From NCBI GenBank assembly GCA_027046265.1, contig JALTZF010000098.1:9792-73791 (forward strand): a stretch of 64,000 nt of DNA. Reading direction: 5' to 3'. Every line of letters begins with the position of its first letter. The first letter of the stretch is position 1. Under the pieces are notes generated by a model. The model made no database searches. It was not told the DNA's origin and saw only the letters and a list, made by a program, of their open reading frames with translations. This stretch comes from Pyrodictiaceae archaeon. Its GTDB lineage: Archaea > Thermoproteota > Thermoprotei_A > Sulfolobales > Pyrodictiaceae. A program made the translations under genes and the position numbers. Of the stretch, positions 42,784 to 51,861 are shown in pieces.

Positions 42784-43434
42784 ATGAGTAGGCGGGCACC
42801 ACGTGGTGTTAGAGATAAATGGAGGCTCAAGAAATGGTATGAAGTAATTTCTCCTCCAGTATTCGGCAACGTTGTGTTAGGTACCACGCCAGCTGATGAT
42901 CCAAGAAAGCTCATAGGAAGAGTTATGGAGACAACACTCTACGATATTACTGGCGACTTCTCACTAGTACATGTACACCTCTTCTTCCAGATAATTGACG
43001 TCGATGAAGAGAACTTGAAGGCTTATACACGTTTCAAAGGACACGAACTTGCTAGAGACTATATGAAGAGCCTTATCAGGCGTAAGAGCAGTAAAGTCCA
43101 AGGAATATACAACGTTACAACCAAGGATGGCTATGGGCTCAGGATAACGGGAGTTGTCTTGACAACTTATAGGTGTAAGACTAGTCAGAAGAGAGCAATA
43201 AGGAAGATAATGGGTGAGATAATAACAAAGCGAGCTGCTGAACATACACTCGACGAATTGATAAAGGCTATGCTATTTGGCCAGCTGGCCAATGAGATCT
43301 TTGAACAAGCAAAGAAGATATATCCGCTACGCAAGGTCGAAATATACAAGTCCAAACTACTAACAGTCCCTGGCCCCGATGGAAAGCCACAGTCAGCAGT
43401 TGTGGTTTCACCACTAATGTACGAGGTACGCTGA
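42784..43434 (+). CDS. rps3ae: Ribosomal protein S3ae (eS1)
   Basis: 216 aa. The start RAPRGVRDKWRLKKWYEVISPPVFGN and the RKSSKVQGIYNVTTKDGYGLRITGV block identify eS1. The ATG at 42784 is five bases after the pcc1 stop. This is the end of the information-processing cluster. Confidence 0.97.
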   Translation: MSRRAPRGVRDKWRLKKWYEVISPPVFGNVVLGTTPADDPRKLIGRVMETTLYDITGDFSLVHVHLFFQIIDVDEENLKAYTRFKGHELARDYMKSLIRRKSSKVQGIYNVTTKDGYGLRITGVVLTTYRCKTSQKRAIRKIMGEIITKRAAEHTLDELIKAMLFGQLANEIFEQAKKIYPLRKVEIYKSKLLTVPGPDGKPQSAVVVSPLMYEVR

Positions 43435-43447
43435 AAAAGAGGGCAGT

Positions 43448-43475
43448 ACTACCCTTCTTTTCTTCTAACGATTTC
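43448..43475 (+). terminator. Pyrimidine-rich terminator after rps3ae
   Basis: CTACCCTTCTTTTCTTCTAACG follows the stop codon by about 15 nt and closes the long + strand cluster. Confidence 0.5.
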
Positions 43476-43574
43476 TAACTACTCACATTCCACAAGATCC
43501 CTTTAGACGGAATCAGTAGAATCTACGATAAAGTGTATTCTCACCGTTGCACCTAAAAATAGCGGGGTTAGCTA

Positions 43575-44669
43575 ATGCAGAGCAGTCATGAATGTAACTA
43601 TGTACTCGTAAAAACTCCACTAGGCATGGAGAAAGTTGCAGCATCATATATACAAGAACTCGATCCAGAAGCCGAGGTAGAGGTCTCTCCAAGAGGATTC
43701 AAGGGTCTTATCCTAGTGAAGCCGTCAAAGGATAAGCATGAACTTTCAAGAGAGATAGAGAAGAATGTTCTCGAGGCAGAGAAGGTTATCACTGCTGAAG
43801 CTTGCTCCAAAGCTGATCTCGAGGAAATAGCCAAGGTAGCAGCTGAGATTGCCTCAAAGCATATAGCGAGCCACGAATCTTTTGCAGTAAGAACAGTGAG
43901 ACGTGGTAAGCACAGTTTTCGGAGTATTGATGTCAATGTAGTTGTAGGAGACTATGTTAGAAGGGCTACCGGCGCATTTGTCAACCTATCAGAACCCGAT
44001 AAAGTGGTTCAAGTCGAGATCATTGGTGACATAGCACTCATAGCCATTATACCAGGTAGGAAGATATGGAAGAAAATGAGGAAAGGGAAGTATCCTCTAT
44101 ACAAGCTCTTCAAGAGACTCTCAATAGTCCAAATGCCTTACCTAGGACCCCTTGACGCATGTAAGACTATGGGTGTAAGGATAGGTAGAGAAGTACAAAA
44201 CTTCGAGGTAGGCGAGTTAGTCATAGCCCCAATAGGTCTAGTAGACGCATTACAACTCAAGACATTCCTTGATGGAGTGTTTGAGGGTATTGAGTCGAGA
44301 TATGAAATACAGAAACGAAGCTATGGACGTAATGTGTGGCGTGTACCAGTTAATATACAGGATCTATACCAGCTAGTAAGGTCGAGAATGGATGAAGCCA
44401 TAATAGTCTTTGAGCCTGAAGGCGAGCCTGCCTCGCGTATGAAGAGAGAATTCTTGGAGATATTGCGAAAAGGGAAGCGTGTAAACTTACTGTTTGGCGC
44501 ACGTGAGGGAATACCCGAGGGTGTATATAGGTTTGCAGATCTTGTACTTGACATAGCACCTGGTATAACGTTATCAACAGAGTACGCAGCAGCTGCTGCG
44601 TTATCGGCTTTAGGCATGTTGTTGCATGATGACCTAGCTAGGGAACTAGCTCAAGACGAAGATAAATAG
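43575..44669 (+). CDS. THUMP-domain SPOUT-type RNA methyltransferase
   Basis: 364 aa. The N-terminal half (to about 165) is a THUMP RNA-binding domain with ESFAVRTVRRGKHSFRSIDV and ALIAIIPGRK. The C-terminal ~180 residues have a SPOUT-like knot: LVIAPIGLVDALQLKTF, LLFGAREGIPEGVYRFADLVLD and APGITLSTEYAAAAALSAL. A tRNA or rRNA methylase is likely; the target base is unknown. It is monocistronic with its own upstream AT-rich promoter region. Confidence 0.75.
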   Translation: MQSSHECNYVLVKTPLGMEKVAASYIQELDPEAEVEVSPRGFKGLILVKPSKDKHELSREIEKNVLEAEKVITAEACSKADLEEIAKVAAEIASKHIASHESFAVRTVRRGKHSFRSIDVNVVVGDYVRRATGAFVNLSEPDKVVQVEIIGDIALIAIIPGRKIWKKMRKGKYPLYKLFKRLSIVQMPYLGPLDACKTMGVRIGREVQNFEVGELVIAPIGLVDALQLKTFLDGVFEGIESRYEIQKRSYGRNVWRVPVNIQDLYQLVRSRMDEAIIVFEPEGEPASRMKREFLEILRKGKRVNLLFGAREGIPEGVYRFADLVLDIAPGITLSTEYAAAAALSALGMLLHDDLARELAQDEDK

Positions 44670-44708
44670 GAGGAGAACTCCATAATGATTTAGCGAGTTT
44701 TTAATATT

Positions 44709-45275
44709 CTATAATACTCCTATCTTTCTAAGCTCCATGTCTATGAACTTCGATATGAATGGATCTCTACGGCCTAATTCCTTTAATAACCTAAAGAGCC
44801 TCTGGCGTGGGTCTGGGCGGCGAGGTGGTAAATGTCTCCTCCTTGGTATCATGGGTTTGGAAGGCGCAACATACTCTTTTATGTCATTATACAGAGATTC
44901 ACGTGCCTCTCTTGACATGGCAGGCTCAAAGAACTGTATGTTGGCCTTCTCCAGAATAGATCTAACATAGCCAACGGTGTCTTCAATTGTTTTGCTTAGT
45001 TCCTCCATTGTTGCACGCAAAAAATCATCGGCTTCATCTCCGAGCTTCTTCCGGGCTAGTTCTATGAAGGTGTTGGCGAGTATTCCTGCGAGTAAGCTAG
45101 ATATCCTACGTACTTCACCCAGCCCAGAATTTATGGGTTTAAGTGGAGTATATATGGCGTCTACTGAGGCAAGAAGCTTCGTAGCACAAATACTAGGGTT
45201 CTTTTCGTCTATGCATGATTCAATTTCTTTAAAGCTAGCTAATATTATTGACTCCATTATTGTTCTCCACGCCAT
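44709..45275 (-). CDS. Hypothetical helical protein
   Basis: 188 aa. Mostly helical, with an Arg/Pro-rich linker (RRRHLPPRRPDPRQR, about 145-160) between a ~140-residue N-terminal part and a short C-terminal helix ending in FISKFIDMELRKIGVL. No catalytic motif and no membrane segment. I do not recognise the family. A basic linker plus helices would fit a nucleic-acid or ribosome-associated protein, but that is a guess. It lies convergent with the THUMP-SPOUT gene. Confidence 0.55.
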   Translation of the reverse strand: MAWRTIMESIILASFKEIESCIDEKNPSICATKLLASVDAIYTPLKPINSGLGEVRRISSLLAGILANTFIELARKKLGDEADDFLRATMEELSKTIEDTVGYVRSILEKANIQFFEPAMSREARESLYNDIKEYVAPSKPMIPRRRHLPPRRPDPRQRLFRLLKELGRRDPFISKFIDMELRKIGVL

Positions 45276-45537
45276 AGTGTATCAGTCCTCTATACTGTTT
45301 GCAAGACTCTTCACCACTAGCTTAGCACTATGTGCCATAAGGTTTGGCCTAAGCTAAATGTGTCCGGACTGTTATCAGCGTTTGCAGCGAATTAAAAACT
45401 ATAACGTTGTTATGAGAGAAGTAGTTAATAGCTGAAGCTTTATTGAGCTTAGGTATGTAGGAGAGATCTAGACTGTTTCTTGGATACTGTTAATATCTTA
45501 CTATAATAAGAACAAGAAGTGCATAGAGGTGGTATGA

Positions 45538-46203
45538 GTGTGGTATAGGATATTAGTTGTGTCTGACATACATGGTGCTATTTCTAATGTGAGGGCACTT
45601 AGGGGTGTAGAGTTTGACTTGGCTGTTATTGCTGGAGATTTAGCAGATGGCAATATAGATAAGGCTATTAGCATACTTGACGAGTTCATAAGGCAGAGTA
45701 GTAATATTGTATGGATACCTGGAAATACTGATGATCCCAGGCTATTGGATCTGAAAGGGATCGGAATGAATATTCATGGAAAGCTCGTGAGTATCGATGA
45801 GTTCCTCTTTGTTGGCGTAGGAGGTTCACTCCACACACCCTTCAATACGCCTATAGAGTACAGTGAAGAAGAATTAGTAAGAGTACTGTATCAAGGTCTT
45901 AAAGATTATGAAAGAAAATCTAGTAGTGATAGACTGATCATAGTATCTCATACTCCACCCTATATGAGTGGGCTAGATAGGATAAGAGGAGGGACATATG
46001 TTGGCAGTAAAGCATTGCGTAAAATCTTAGCAGAGTATAAACCGTTACTATTAGCCACCGGCCACATACACGAATCATGGGGCACATCTTCTGTAGAAAG
46101 TGTTCTAAGCGTTAATCCTGGACCCCTAGCCTCTAGGCGCTATAGCCTAATTGAAGTAGATAGGGACAGTGAGGTAGTACGCGTAAGACTCTATAAAGTC
46201 TAG
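45538..46203 (+). CDS. Calcineurin-like metallophosphoesterase
   Basis: 221 aa. The dimetal motifs are in order: VSDIHGAI, VIAGDLADG, PGNTDDPR, VSHTPP and GHIHES. The substrate is not evident; related archaeal proteins act on phosphodiesters or nucleotides. GTG start at 45538, eight bases after GAGGTGG. The ~260 bp before it are AT-rich and include the inverted repeat AGCTTAG/CTAAGCT (around 45318-45355). Confidence 0.88.
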   Translation: MWYRILVVSDIHGAISNVRALRGVEFDLAVIAGDLADGNIDKAISILDEFIRQSSNIVWIPGNTDDPRLLDLKGIGMNIHGKLVSIDEFLFVGVGGSLHTPFNTPIEYSEEELVRVLYQGLKDYERKSSSDRLIIVSHTPPYMSGLDRIRGGTYVGSKALRKILAEYKPLLLATGHIHESWGTSSVESVLSVNPGPLASRRYSLIEVDRDSEVVRVRLYKV

Positions 46204-46379
46204 CTACGAGCCTCGGTAATCCTAGCCTATCCCCATGATCAAGGAGCTTTCTGTAGACGAAGAGCGCTATCCTCATTGACCCTATTCTCGCATTTAATGT
46301 CTGCATTTCTTTATAGCTTATGCTGACGATTAATTAATTTAAGCCGTGTGTGCGCCAGTTAGCTTCGGGGTGAGGTTAA

Positions 46380-46628
46380 GTGTCAACATCAGGCCTTAAG
46401 GGAATTAATGCTGTAGGACATAAAGGCTGGGTTAGTAGGAAGTGTCGCATCTGTGCAACAAAGCTAGACACGACCATCGATATAGTCTATGTATGTCAGA
46501 ACTGTAAGGATAAGTACGATGCGTATTTTTGTACAGCTGATGCACGCCGATTGCATTACAAATGTCCATTCTGTGGGCGTGAGCTAGAGCTTTTAACACC
46601 CTGGGTCGTTGAACAGAGACGACGATAA
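46380..46628 (+). CDS. Small zinc-ribbon protein
   Basis: 82 aa with three CxxC-type pairs: CRICATKL, CQNCKDKYD and CPFCGREL, plus an FC. Probably two zinc sites. I do not recognise a named family; crenarchaea encode many such small zinc proteins. GTG start at 46380 follows GGGGTGAGG. An AT-rich TTAATTAATTTAAG about 40-50 nt upstream is a likely TATA element. Confidence 0.7.
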   Translation: MSTSGLKGINAVGHKGWVSRKCRICATKLDTTIDIVYVCQNCKDKYDAYFCTADARRLHYKCPFCGRELELLTPWVVEQRRR

Positions 46629-46800
46629 GTCTAACAGCTTAACTAGATCATTGCTTAAGGAAAGTCGCGCTCTCTGTTTCGGAGAGTAAAGCGTATCATA
46701 GAATAACATATTAGTTTTTACCTAACCCTGATAATTATCAACTATTGATAGTCAATACTGCAGTAGTTATTGTTAAGGGTGACCCTTTTTGGTCAACAAC

Positions 46801-47289
46801 ATGCCCCAAAGAATAAGCGTTAAAGAGCTTGATGTTGTAGAGGCCCCTTTGAATGTTAGAGAATACTGGTTTGAAGGGTTTCGAAGAGTCGTAGTTGTCC
46901 CTGATAAGAATGATTGTATGCTTTTCTCTGTAGATGTTCACAAAGTATATAGTAGCCTAGATGAGATAGATTTTAATATTGCTTCAAAGATAGAAGACAA
47001 TGGTGTATGTATAATATACTACACTATACCAGTTGAGACTGCTCCAAGATTCCAAAATAAGAAAGCTGAGTGGGCAGAGCTAGTTGTGGTTAAAGCTACA
47101 GATAAGCGTGTTGAGGCCAGTGACGTGCGTTTATATTATTGTGATATTAATGGGTTTCCTAATAAGGATGAAGTTTATGAATTGTACCGGGCAATTGTAA
47201 AACTAATAGAGAAGAGGGATCCTGACGAGAACCCATTAAAAGCCCCAGAAATCGTTAGAAGAATCTATAAGAGTAGAGGGATCTTATAG
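46801..47289 (+). CDS. Conserved crenarchaeal protein of unknown function (DUF2286-like?)
   Basis: 162 aa from the ATG at 46801 (MPQRISVKELDVVEAPLNV); the track's TTG adds four residues. Soluble alpha/beta protein with no cysteine motif. The ending (NPLKAPEIVRRIYKSRGIL) and overall layout remind me of the crenarchaeal DUF2286 family, without certainty. It immediately precedes the DNA ligase gene (about 100 bp) on the same strand, so co-transcription is possible. Confidence 0.55.
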   Translation: MPQRISVKELDVVEAPLNVREYWFEGFRRVVVVPDKNDCMLFSVDVHKVYSSLDEIDFNIASKIEDNGVCIIYYTIPVETAPRFQNKKAEWAELVVVKATDKRVEASDVRLYYCDINGFPNKDEVYELYRAIVKLIEKRDPDENPLKAPEIVRRIYKSRGIL

Positions 47290-47385
47290 TACTCCTAGAT
47301 CTTTGTCTTACTCTTTGTAATGTCTAAGGCCACAGGCCTAATAGAGGGATGTTGTAAAATAATTACATATAGGGAGAGTAGAATC

Positions 47386-49206
47386 ATGCCTATGCCTTTC
47401 TCGGTTATAGCTGAGGCCTTTGAGAAACTTGAGCGTGTTACAGCACGAACACAGATGCTACTATATCTTGTTGAATTATTCAAGAAGACGCCGGCAGAAG
47501 TTGTGGACAAGGTTATATACATTCTTCAAGGTAAGCTGTGGCCAGATTGGAAAGGCTTACCGGAGCTGGGCGTTGGCGAGAAACTATTGATAAAAGCAGC
47601 ATCAATAGCTCTTCATACATCCGAACATTATCTCGAACGTCTCGCCAAAAAAGTTGGTGACATAGGAAAAGCAATTGAGATAGTAAAAAGCGAACAGTTG
47701 AAGAAGACTGGAGGCCGTGCACCCGGTCTCTTAGCTTTTATGTCTAAACCTGGGCCAACAGGAGAGAGCACACTCACTGTTGAAAGAGTCTATGAGACTT
47801 TGGCAAAGATAGCAATGGCTCAAGGAGAGGGGAGCCGTGATATAAAACTCAAGCTTCTAGCAGGCCTTCTAGCTGAAGCTTCACCTAAGGAGGCAAAGTA
47901 CATTGCAAGATTTGTTGAGGGGCGACTGCGTCTAGGTGTGGGCGACGCCACGATAATGGAAGCCCTAGCAGTTGTTTATGCTGGGAGTGCAGCTATGAGA
48001 AGCATTATAGAGAGAGCCTACAATCTACGTGCAGACCTGGGCACGATAGCAAAGATTGTAGCTATACAAGGGGTTGAAGCCCTAAAGAATATCAAGCCCG
48101 AAGTAGGGATGCCCATACGGCCCATGCTAGCAGAAAGACTAAGCGATCCCTCAGAGATACTGAAGAAGCTTGGGGGAAAAGCACTTATAGAATATAAGTA
48201 TGATGGTGAAAGAGCACAAATACACAAGAAAGGAGACAAAATATGGATATTCTCGAGAAGGCTAGAGAACATTACACACATGTACCCCGATGTAGTCAAG
48301 ATGGCTCTTGAGAGCATTAAAGCTGAAGAGGCTATAATAGAAGGTGAAATAGTAGCCATTGATCCCGAAACGGGTGAACTCAGGCCATTCCAGGTCTTAA
48401 TGCGGCGTAGGAGAAAGCATGACGTGCATGTAGCAATGGAAGAAATACCGGTTGCTGTCTACTTATTTGATACAGTGTACGTTAACGGTGAAGACTTAAC
48501 ACTAAAACCTTTACTGTATCGTAGAGAGAAACTTGCATCAATAATAAATGAGAATGATACATGGCAATTAGCTAAAGGGACTATAGTCAGTGATGTTGAA
48601 GCATTAGAGAAGTTCTTCCTGCAAGCAATAGAGGACGGAGCAGAAGGAATAATGGCTAAAGCTATCCACGATAAGAGCATTTACCAGGCGGGTGCGCGGG
48701 GCTGGCTATGGATAAAGTATAAGCGTGATTACAAGTCAGAAATGGCTGACACCGTTGACCTTGTCGTTATTGGCGCATTCTATGGAAAGGGACGAAGAGG
48801 AGGAAAGTTTGGTACACTACTCATGGCTGCATACGATCCCGAGTCAGACACGTTTAAGAGTGTATGCAAAGTAGGAAGCGGTTTTACTGATGAGGATCTA
48901 GAGAAGTTACCAGAGATGTTAGCGCCATACATACGAGATACAAAGCCCCCACGAGTCGATAGCACCATGAAGCCGGACGCATGGGTTGAACCAGTATTAG
49001 TAGCAGAGATTATCGGTGCTGAACTCACTCTAAGCCCCGTACACACATGCTGCTATGGATGGGCTAAGAGTGGTGCTGGCATCTCAATACGATTCCCGAG
49101 ATTCATACGTTGGCGTCCAGACAAGTCACCTGAAGACGCAACAACAACAAAGGAACTATATGAAATGTACTTAAGACAGCTCAAGAGACTCGAAGAAGAA
49201 TCATGA
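47386..49206 (+). CDS. lig: ATP-dependent DNA ligase
   Basis: 606 aa from the ATG at 47386 (MPMPFSVIAEAFEKLE), the normal archaeal start; the track start at 47320 adds 22 residues. The adenylation site is EYKYDGERAQIH (Lys about 271). The N-terminal DNA-binding domain and the C-terminal OB domain (GWLWIKYKRDYKSEMADTVDLVVIGAFYGKGRRGGKFG) are complete. It seals nicks in replication and repair, likely tethered by PCNA. Confidence 0.96.
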   Translation: MPMPFSVIAEAFEKLERVTARTQMLLYLVELFKKTPAEVVDKVIYILQGKLWPDWKGLPELGVGEKLLIKAASIALHTSEHYLERLAKKVGDIGKAIEIVKSEQLKKTGGRAPGLLAFMSKPGPTGESTLTVERVYETLAKIAMAQGEGSRDIKLKLLAGLLAEASPKEAKYIARFVEGRLRLGVGDATIMEALAVVYAGSAAMRSIIERAYNLRADLGTIAKIVAIQGVEALKNIKPEVGMPIRPMLAERLSDPSEILKKLGGKALIEYKYDGERAQIHKKGDKIWIFSRRLENITHMYPDVVKMALESIKAEEAIIEGEIVAIDPETGELRPFQVLMRRRRKHDVHVAMEEIPVAVYLFDTVYVNGEDLTLKPLLYRREKLASIINENDTWQLAKGTIVSDVEALEKFFLQAIEDGAEGIMAKAIHDKSIYQAGARGWLWIKYKRDYKSEMADTVDLVVIGAFYGKGRRGGKFGTLLMAAYDPESDTFKSVCKVGSGFTDEDLEKLPEMLAPYIRDTKPPRVDSTMKPDAWVEPVLVAEIIGAELTLSPVHTCCYGWAKSGAGISIRFPRFIRWRPDKSPEDATTTKELYEMYLRQLKRLEEES

Positions 49207-49615
49207 CAAGCACTAATGACGCTGCACAGCAGTTCATACTAGCCCTACTACATAGTACACGTCGTAGTTTTACAAGCAATGCGTTCATCATAACATAATA
49301 CCTAAATAGAATGTCTCTAGAGAAAAGGGCTATGAGGATTACCCGGCAAGTATGAGTCCACAAGTGATGTGGGCGATGAATGCTCAGAGTTCCGCCGAGC
49401 CCTTATCCATAGTACTATCTCACAGTTTATTCCTGGTTACGAATACAATAGTGTTAAAACACTGTTAGAAGGAGACTTTGATAGTGGCGATGACGAGGAA
49501 TCCCCACGAAAGAGGAAACCCCCACCGTGCGACAGCCCCATTATTGGGGCTAATGAGCTGGGGCCGGCGCTACAGAGCCTTACTCTTAGGCTTCTTTGCA
49601 TGTTCTGAAGGTCTT
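49207..49615. other. 409-bp gap with hairpins and one doubtful small ORF
   Basis: No convincing gene. Several perfect inverted repeats occur: AAGGGCT/AGCCCTT (around 49327 and 49398) enclosing CGGC/GCCG and the hairpin GTCCACA-AGTGA-TGTGGGC; AGTGTT/AACACT near 49455; and AGCCCC-ATTATT-GGGGCT near 49538. The density of hairpins suggests a structured RNA on either strand. A 79-codon frame (49369-49608, GTG start, no Shine-Dalgarno) overlaps the same area and could instead be a small protein. Confidence 0.4.
49369..49608 (+). CDS. Doubtful small ORF in the ligase-antiporter gap
   Basis: 79 aa with GTG start. An N-terminal helical part is followed by an acidic-then-basic stretch (GDFDSGDDEESPRKRKPPP). 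It has no recognisable homologue and no ribosome-binding site, and overlaps potential RNA hairpins. It lies convergent with the antiporter gene. Confidence 0.25.
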   Translation: MGDECSEFRRALIHSTISQFIPGYEYNSVKTLLEGDFDSGDDEESPRKRKPPPCDSPIIGANELGPALQSLTLRLLCMF

Positions 49616-51124
49616 TCACTGTTTCATATGTTCTTCGCGTCTTGAAAGGAGGAGTGCTAGAAGTTTTCTTGACGTTATTGTCCCGACAACTTCTCCTTTA
49701 TGATTCACTATGGCTATTATTGGCTCATGTAAAAGTGAAGGATCAGCAAGTATCTCAGAGACTGTGGCATCACTGGAGACTACAGGAACCTCGGTCCTCA
49801 TGAACAGTCTTACAGGTATTCTTCTAAGCATCCGTGGATTGACTGTTGCAAAGTCCTCAGCAACTATGTAGCCAACTGGCCTCATAAACCTATCAACGAC
49901 AACTGCAGCCCCTTTCTCTGCTACGAGACGAGCAGCATATTCCGCTGACTCGTTTTCGTCAATAATTATAAGTTCGGGCCGTAAGTCAATTAGCCTCTGA
50001 CGTGGTATGTCTCTGCTCCTCTCTTTTACGCGATAAGCGAGCGAAGCCGTGATTACTGATGCCAATATGGCTAATAGAGCTGAAGTATAGATGTCGTATC
50101 CTATCAAGTTACCTTGGAGAAGAGCGAGGAGAAGTGCAGCATCAACGCCCCCCTTTGCAAGAAGTGCAATACTCTCTCTTAACTTAAACCCATACCTTGT
50201 GGCTAGTACCACCTTTATAGAGCTTGGCACAGCGAAGAATATGAATGCAAACAACACATCACGTACTGTAAATTGTGTAGCGTATATGCCTATGCCTATA
50301 AAGAATAAAGGCTCTAGGAATCCGTAAGTGAAGGCACGTACACGCTCTAAGTATAGGGGCCTTATCTGCATGTATTCAGACAAGAATACTCCAAGCAGTA
50401 GTGCTGTTACAGCAGCATTAAAGCCTATTAATTCAGCTATATATCCAGTCATGACCACAAGGGCTATTATAAAGGCAAATGGGGCCTCTTTAACGTGAAT
50501 ATGTCTCTCTATGAATAACAAGAAGTCGTCAAACATGTGTCTTCCAACAAGAAATACAATACCAACAAATATTATTGTCTCTAGAAGCCTCAAGAAGCTA
50601 AAGCCTTGAACTAGTACGTTGAATGCTATAAGGCCTAGTACTTCAACCAGTAGACCAACACGCAGGAGGCTTAAATCACTACTCTCTAGGCTACCCTTAG
50701 CAAGTAATAGCTTCATGAGGGGTCCGGCACTCACCAACGCTATCACGGTGCCAAGACCAAGGCCAGCTTGAAGCCCTAGCCCAAGTGCTTCTATAACAAA
50801 TAATGCTATTGCACATGATGGCAGTAAAAGTGCGGCAAAAGATAGTAGAATTTCGCTTAGTGATGGCCTTAGAATTGATGGGTTTGACAATTCCTCTATT
50901 CCAGCGAGAAATAACGTAAAATTAATACCTATGATGAAAAGGAGAGAAGCAGGCTCCAAAGCTTTAGGGTTGATGAAGCCCAGGATGGCGTCGCTTAGTA
51001 GTATCCCAGCTATTATGCTACCACTAAATCCTGGAAATCCAAGTCTTTCAGCTATTTCCTCTCCAAGCTTTGCTATAAATAATAGTAATCCTATTAATAC
51101 TGCTACTTCAATATTGGCTGCCAA
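49616..51124 (-). CDS. Cation/H+ antiporter (CPA2-type) with C-terminal CBS pair
   Basis: 502 aa. About twelve hydrophobic segments span residues 5-380 (LGFPGFSGSIIAGILL, FLAGIEELSN, then LLVEVLGLIAFNVL and FLEPLFFIGIGIYA) as in the Na+/H+ exchanger CPA2/KefB group. After about 395 comes a cytoplasmic tail with a CBS-domain pair (ESAEYAARLVAEKGAAVVVD, VGYIVAEDFA, VVGTITSRKLLALLL). CBS domains usually bind adenosine nucleotides, so activity may follow energy status. The ion cannot be read from sequence. Confidence 0.85.
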   Translation of the reverse strand: MAANIEVAVLIGLLLFIAKLGEEIAERLGFPGFSGSIIAGILLSDAILGFINPKALEPASLLFIIGINFTLFLAGIEELSNPSILRPSLSEILLSFAALLLPSCAIALFVIEALGLGLQAGLGLGTVIALVSAGPLMKLLLAKGSLESSDLSLLRVGLLVEVLGLIAFNVLVQGFSFLRLLETIIFVGIVFLVGRHMFDDFLLFIERHIHVKEAPFAFIIALVVMTGYIAELIGFNAAVTALLLGVFLSEYMQIRPLYLERVRAFTYGFLEPLFFIGIGIYATQFTVRDVLFAFIFFAVPSSIKVVLATRYGFKLRESIALLAKGGVDAALLLALLQGNLIGYDIYTSALLAILASVITASLAYRVKERSRDIPRQRLIDLRPELIIIDENESAEYAARLVAEKGAAVVVDRFMRPVGYIVAEDFATVNPRMLRRIPVRLFMRTEVPVVSSDATVSEILADPSLLHEPIIAIVNHKGEVVGTITSRKLLALLLSRREEHMKQ

Positions 51125-51213
51125 GTAAACACCTCCATGCTAAACTATAGCAGTTAACTTGCCATAAGCTGAAACGATGGTAGTTATTGTGGAAGAATAG
51201 CCTTATGTAGCTG

Positions 51214-51717
51214 TTACATGAAGCTTGTCTCCTCACTCGGCTTCTCCCGCGCATGATGCTCGGGAAAACGGCGCCAAAGTTCAGCATTTATTAGCATGAA
51301 AATGTTTACAAGCCGTGCTGCATCATCAATAAGTCTTTGTTTTTCAACAGAGTCAGCGTAGTATAGTATTTCAGCAGCTATTGCCGTAGGGCTTTGAAGC
51401 CCGCCTTGGACTGCAAGCCTACAATAAGGACATATGGCTAACAATTTGCCTACAAGTTCAGATGTGAATTCAACACGCTCACTTAGAGAAAGGTTATTGA
51501 TTAATTGCTTGTGTTTATCAGAAAAGTTTACACCAAGCCCTAAGACTATGAGGTCTCCTTTCAGACCCAGAATTCTAAGCTTTACTTGGACTGGTGGTGG
51601 TGTCATAGCTGCTACGCCCCACTCAGCTGTAGGAGGCAATCTCGCCTGTAAGGGGGCTACAATATATCCAGCAGACGTAAACCACCCTACAATCCTCTCT
51701 CTAATATTCAAAGACAA
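51214..51717 (-). CDS. Hypothetical protein (DUF2299-like?)
   Basis: 167 aa soluble protein. The N-terminus IRERIVGWFTSAGYIVAPLQ and the VQVKLRILGLKGDLIVLGLGVNFSDKHKQLI strand region resemble an archaeal family annotated DUF2299; this is a memory-based match. A single CPYC pair occurs near residue 110. It is divergent from the KaiC-like gene and next to the antiporter on the same strand. Confidence 0.5.
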   Translation of the reverse strand: MSLNIRERIVGWFTSAGYIVAPLQARLPPTAEWGVAAMTPPPVQVKLRILGLKGDLIVLGLGVNFSDKHKQLINNLSLSERVEFTSELVGKLLAICPYCRLAVQGGLQSPTAIAAEILYYADSVEKQRLIDDAARLVNIFMLINAELWRRFPEHHAREKPSEETSFM

Positions 51718-51861
51718 TGTTAGTACCCACCCACTGAAAGGCTACACGTCCCTAGCTAAAAGAGATTATGATAGAATACATAATAGAGGCTACTAAGGCA
51801 CAGATATAAGTATTAAAGTAGTACAGTTTACACTATAGTCTAGTATAATGGTGAACTAAAT

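Noticed and set aside
49207-49615. RNase P or SRP RNA
   Set aside because: None of the conserved core strings of either RNA could be found on either strand.
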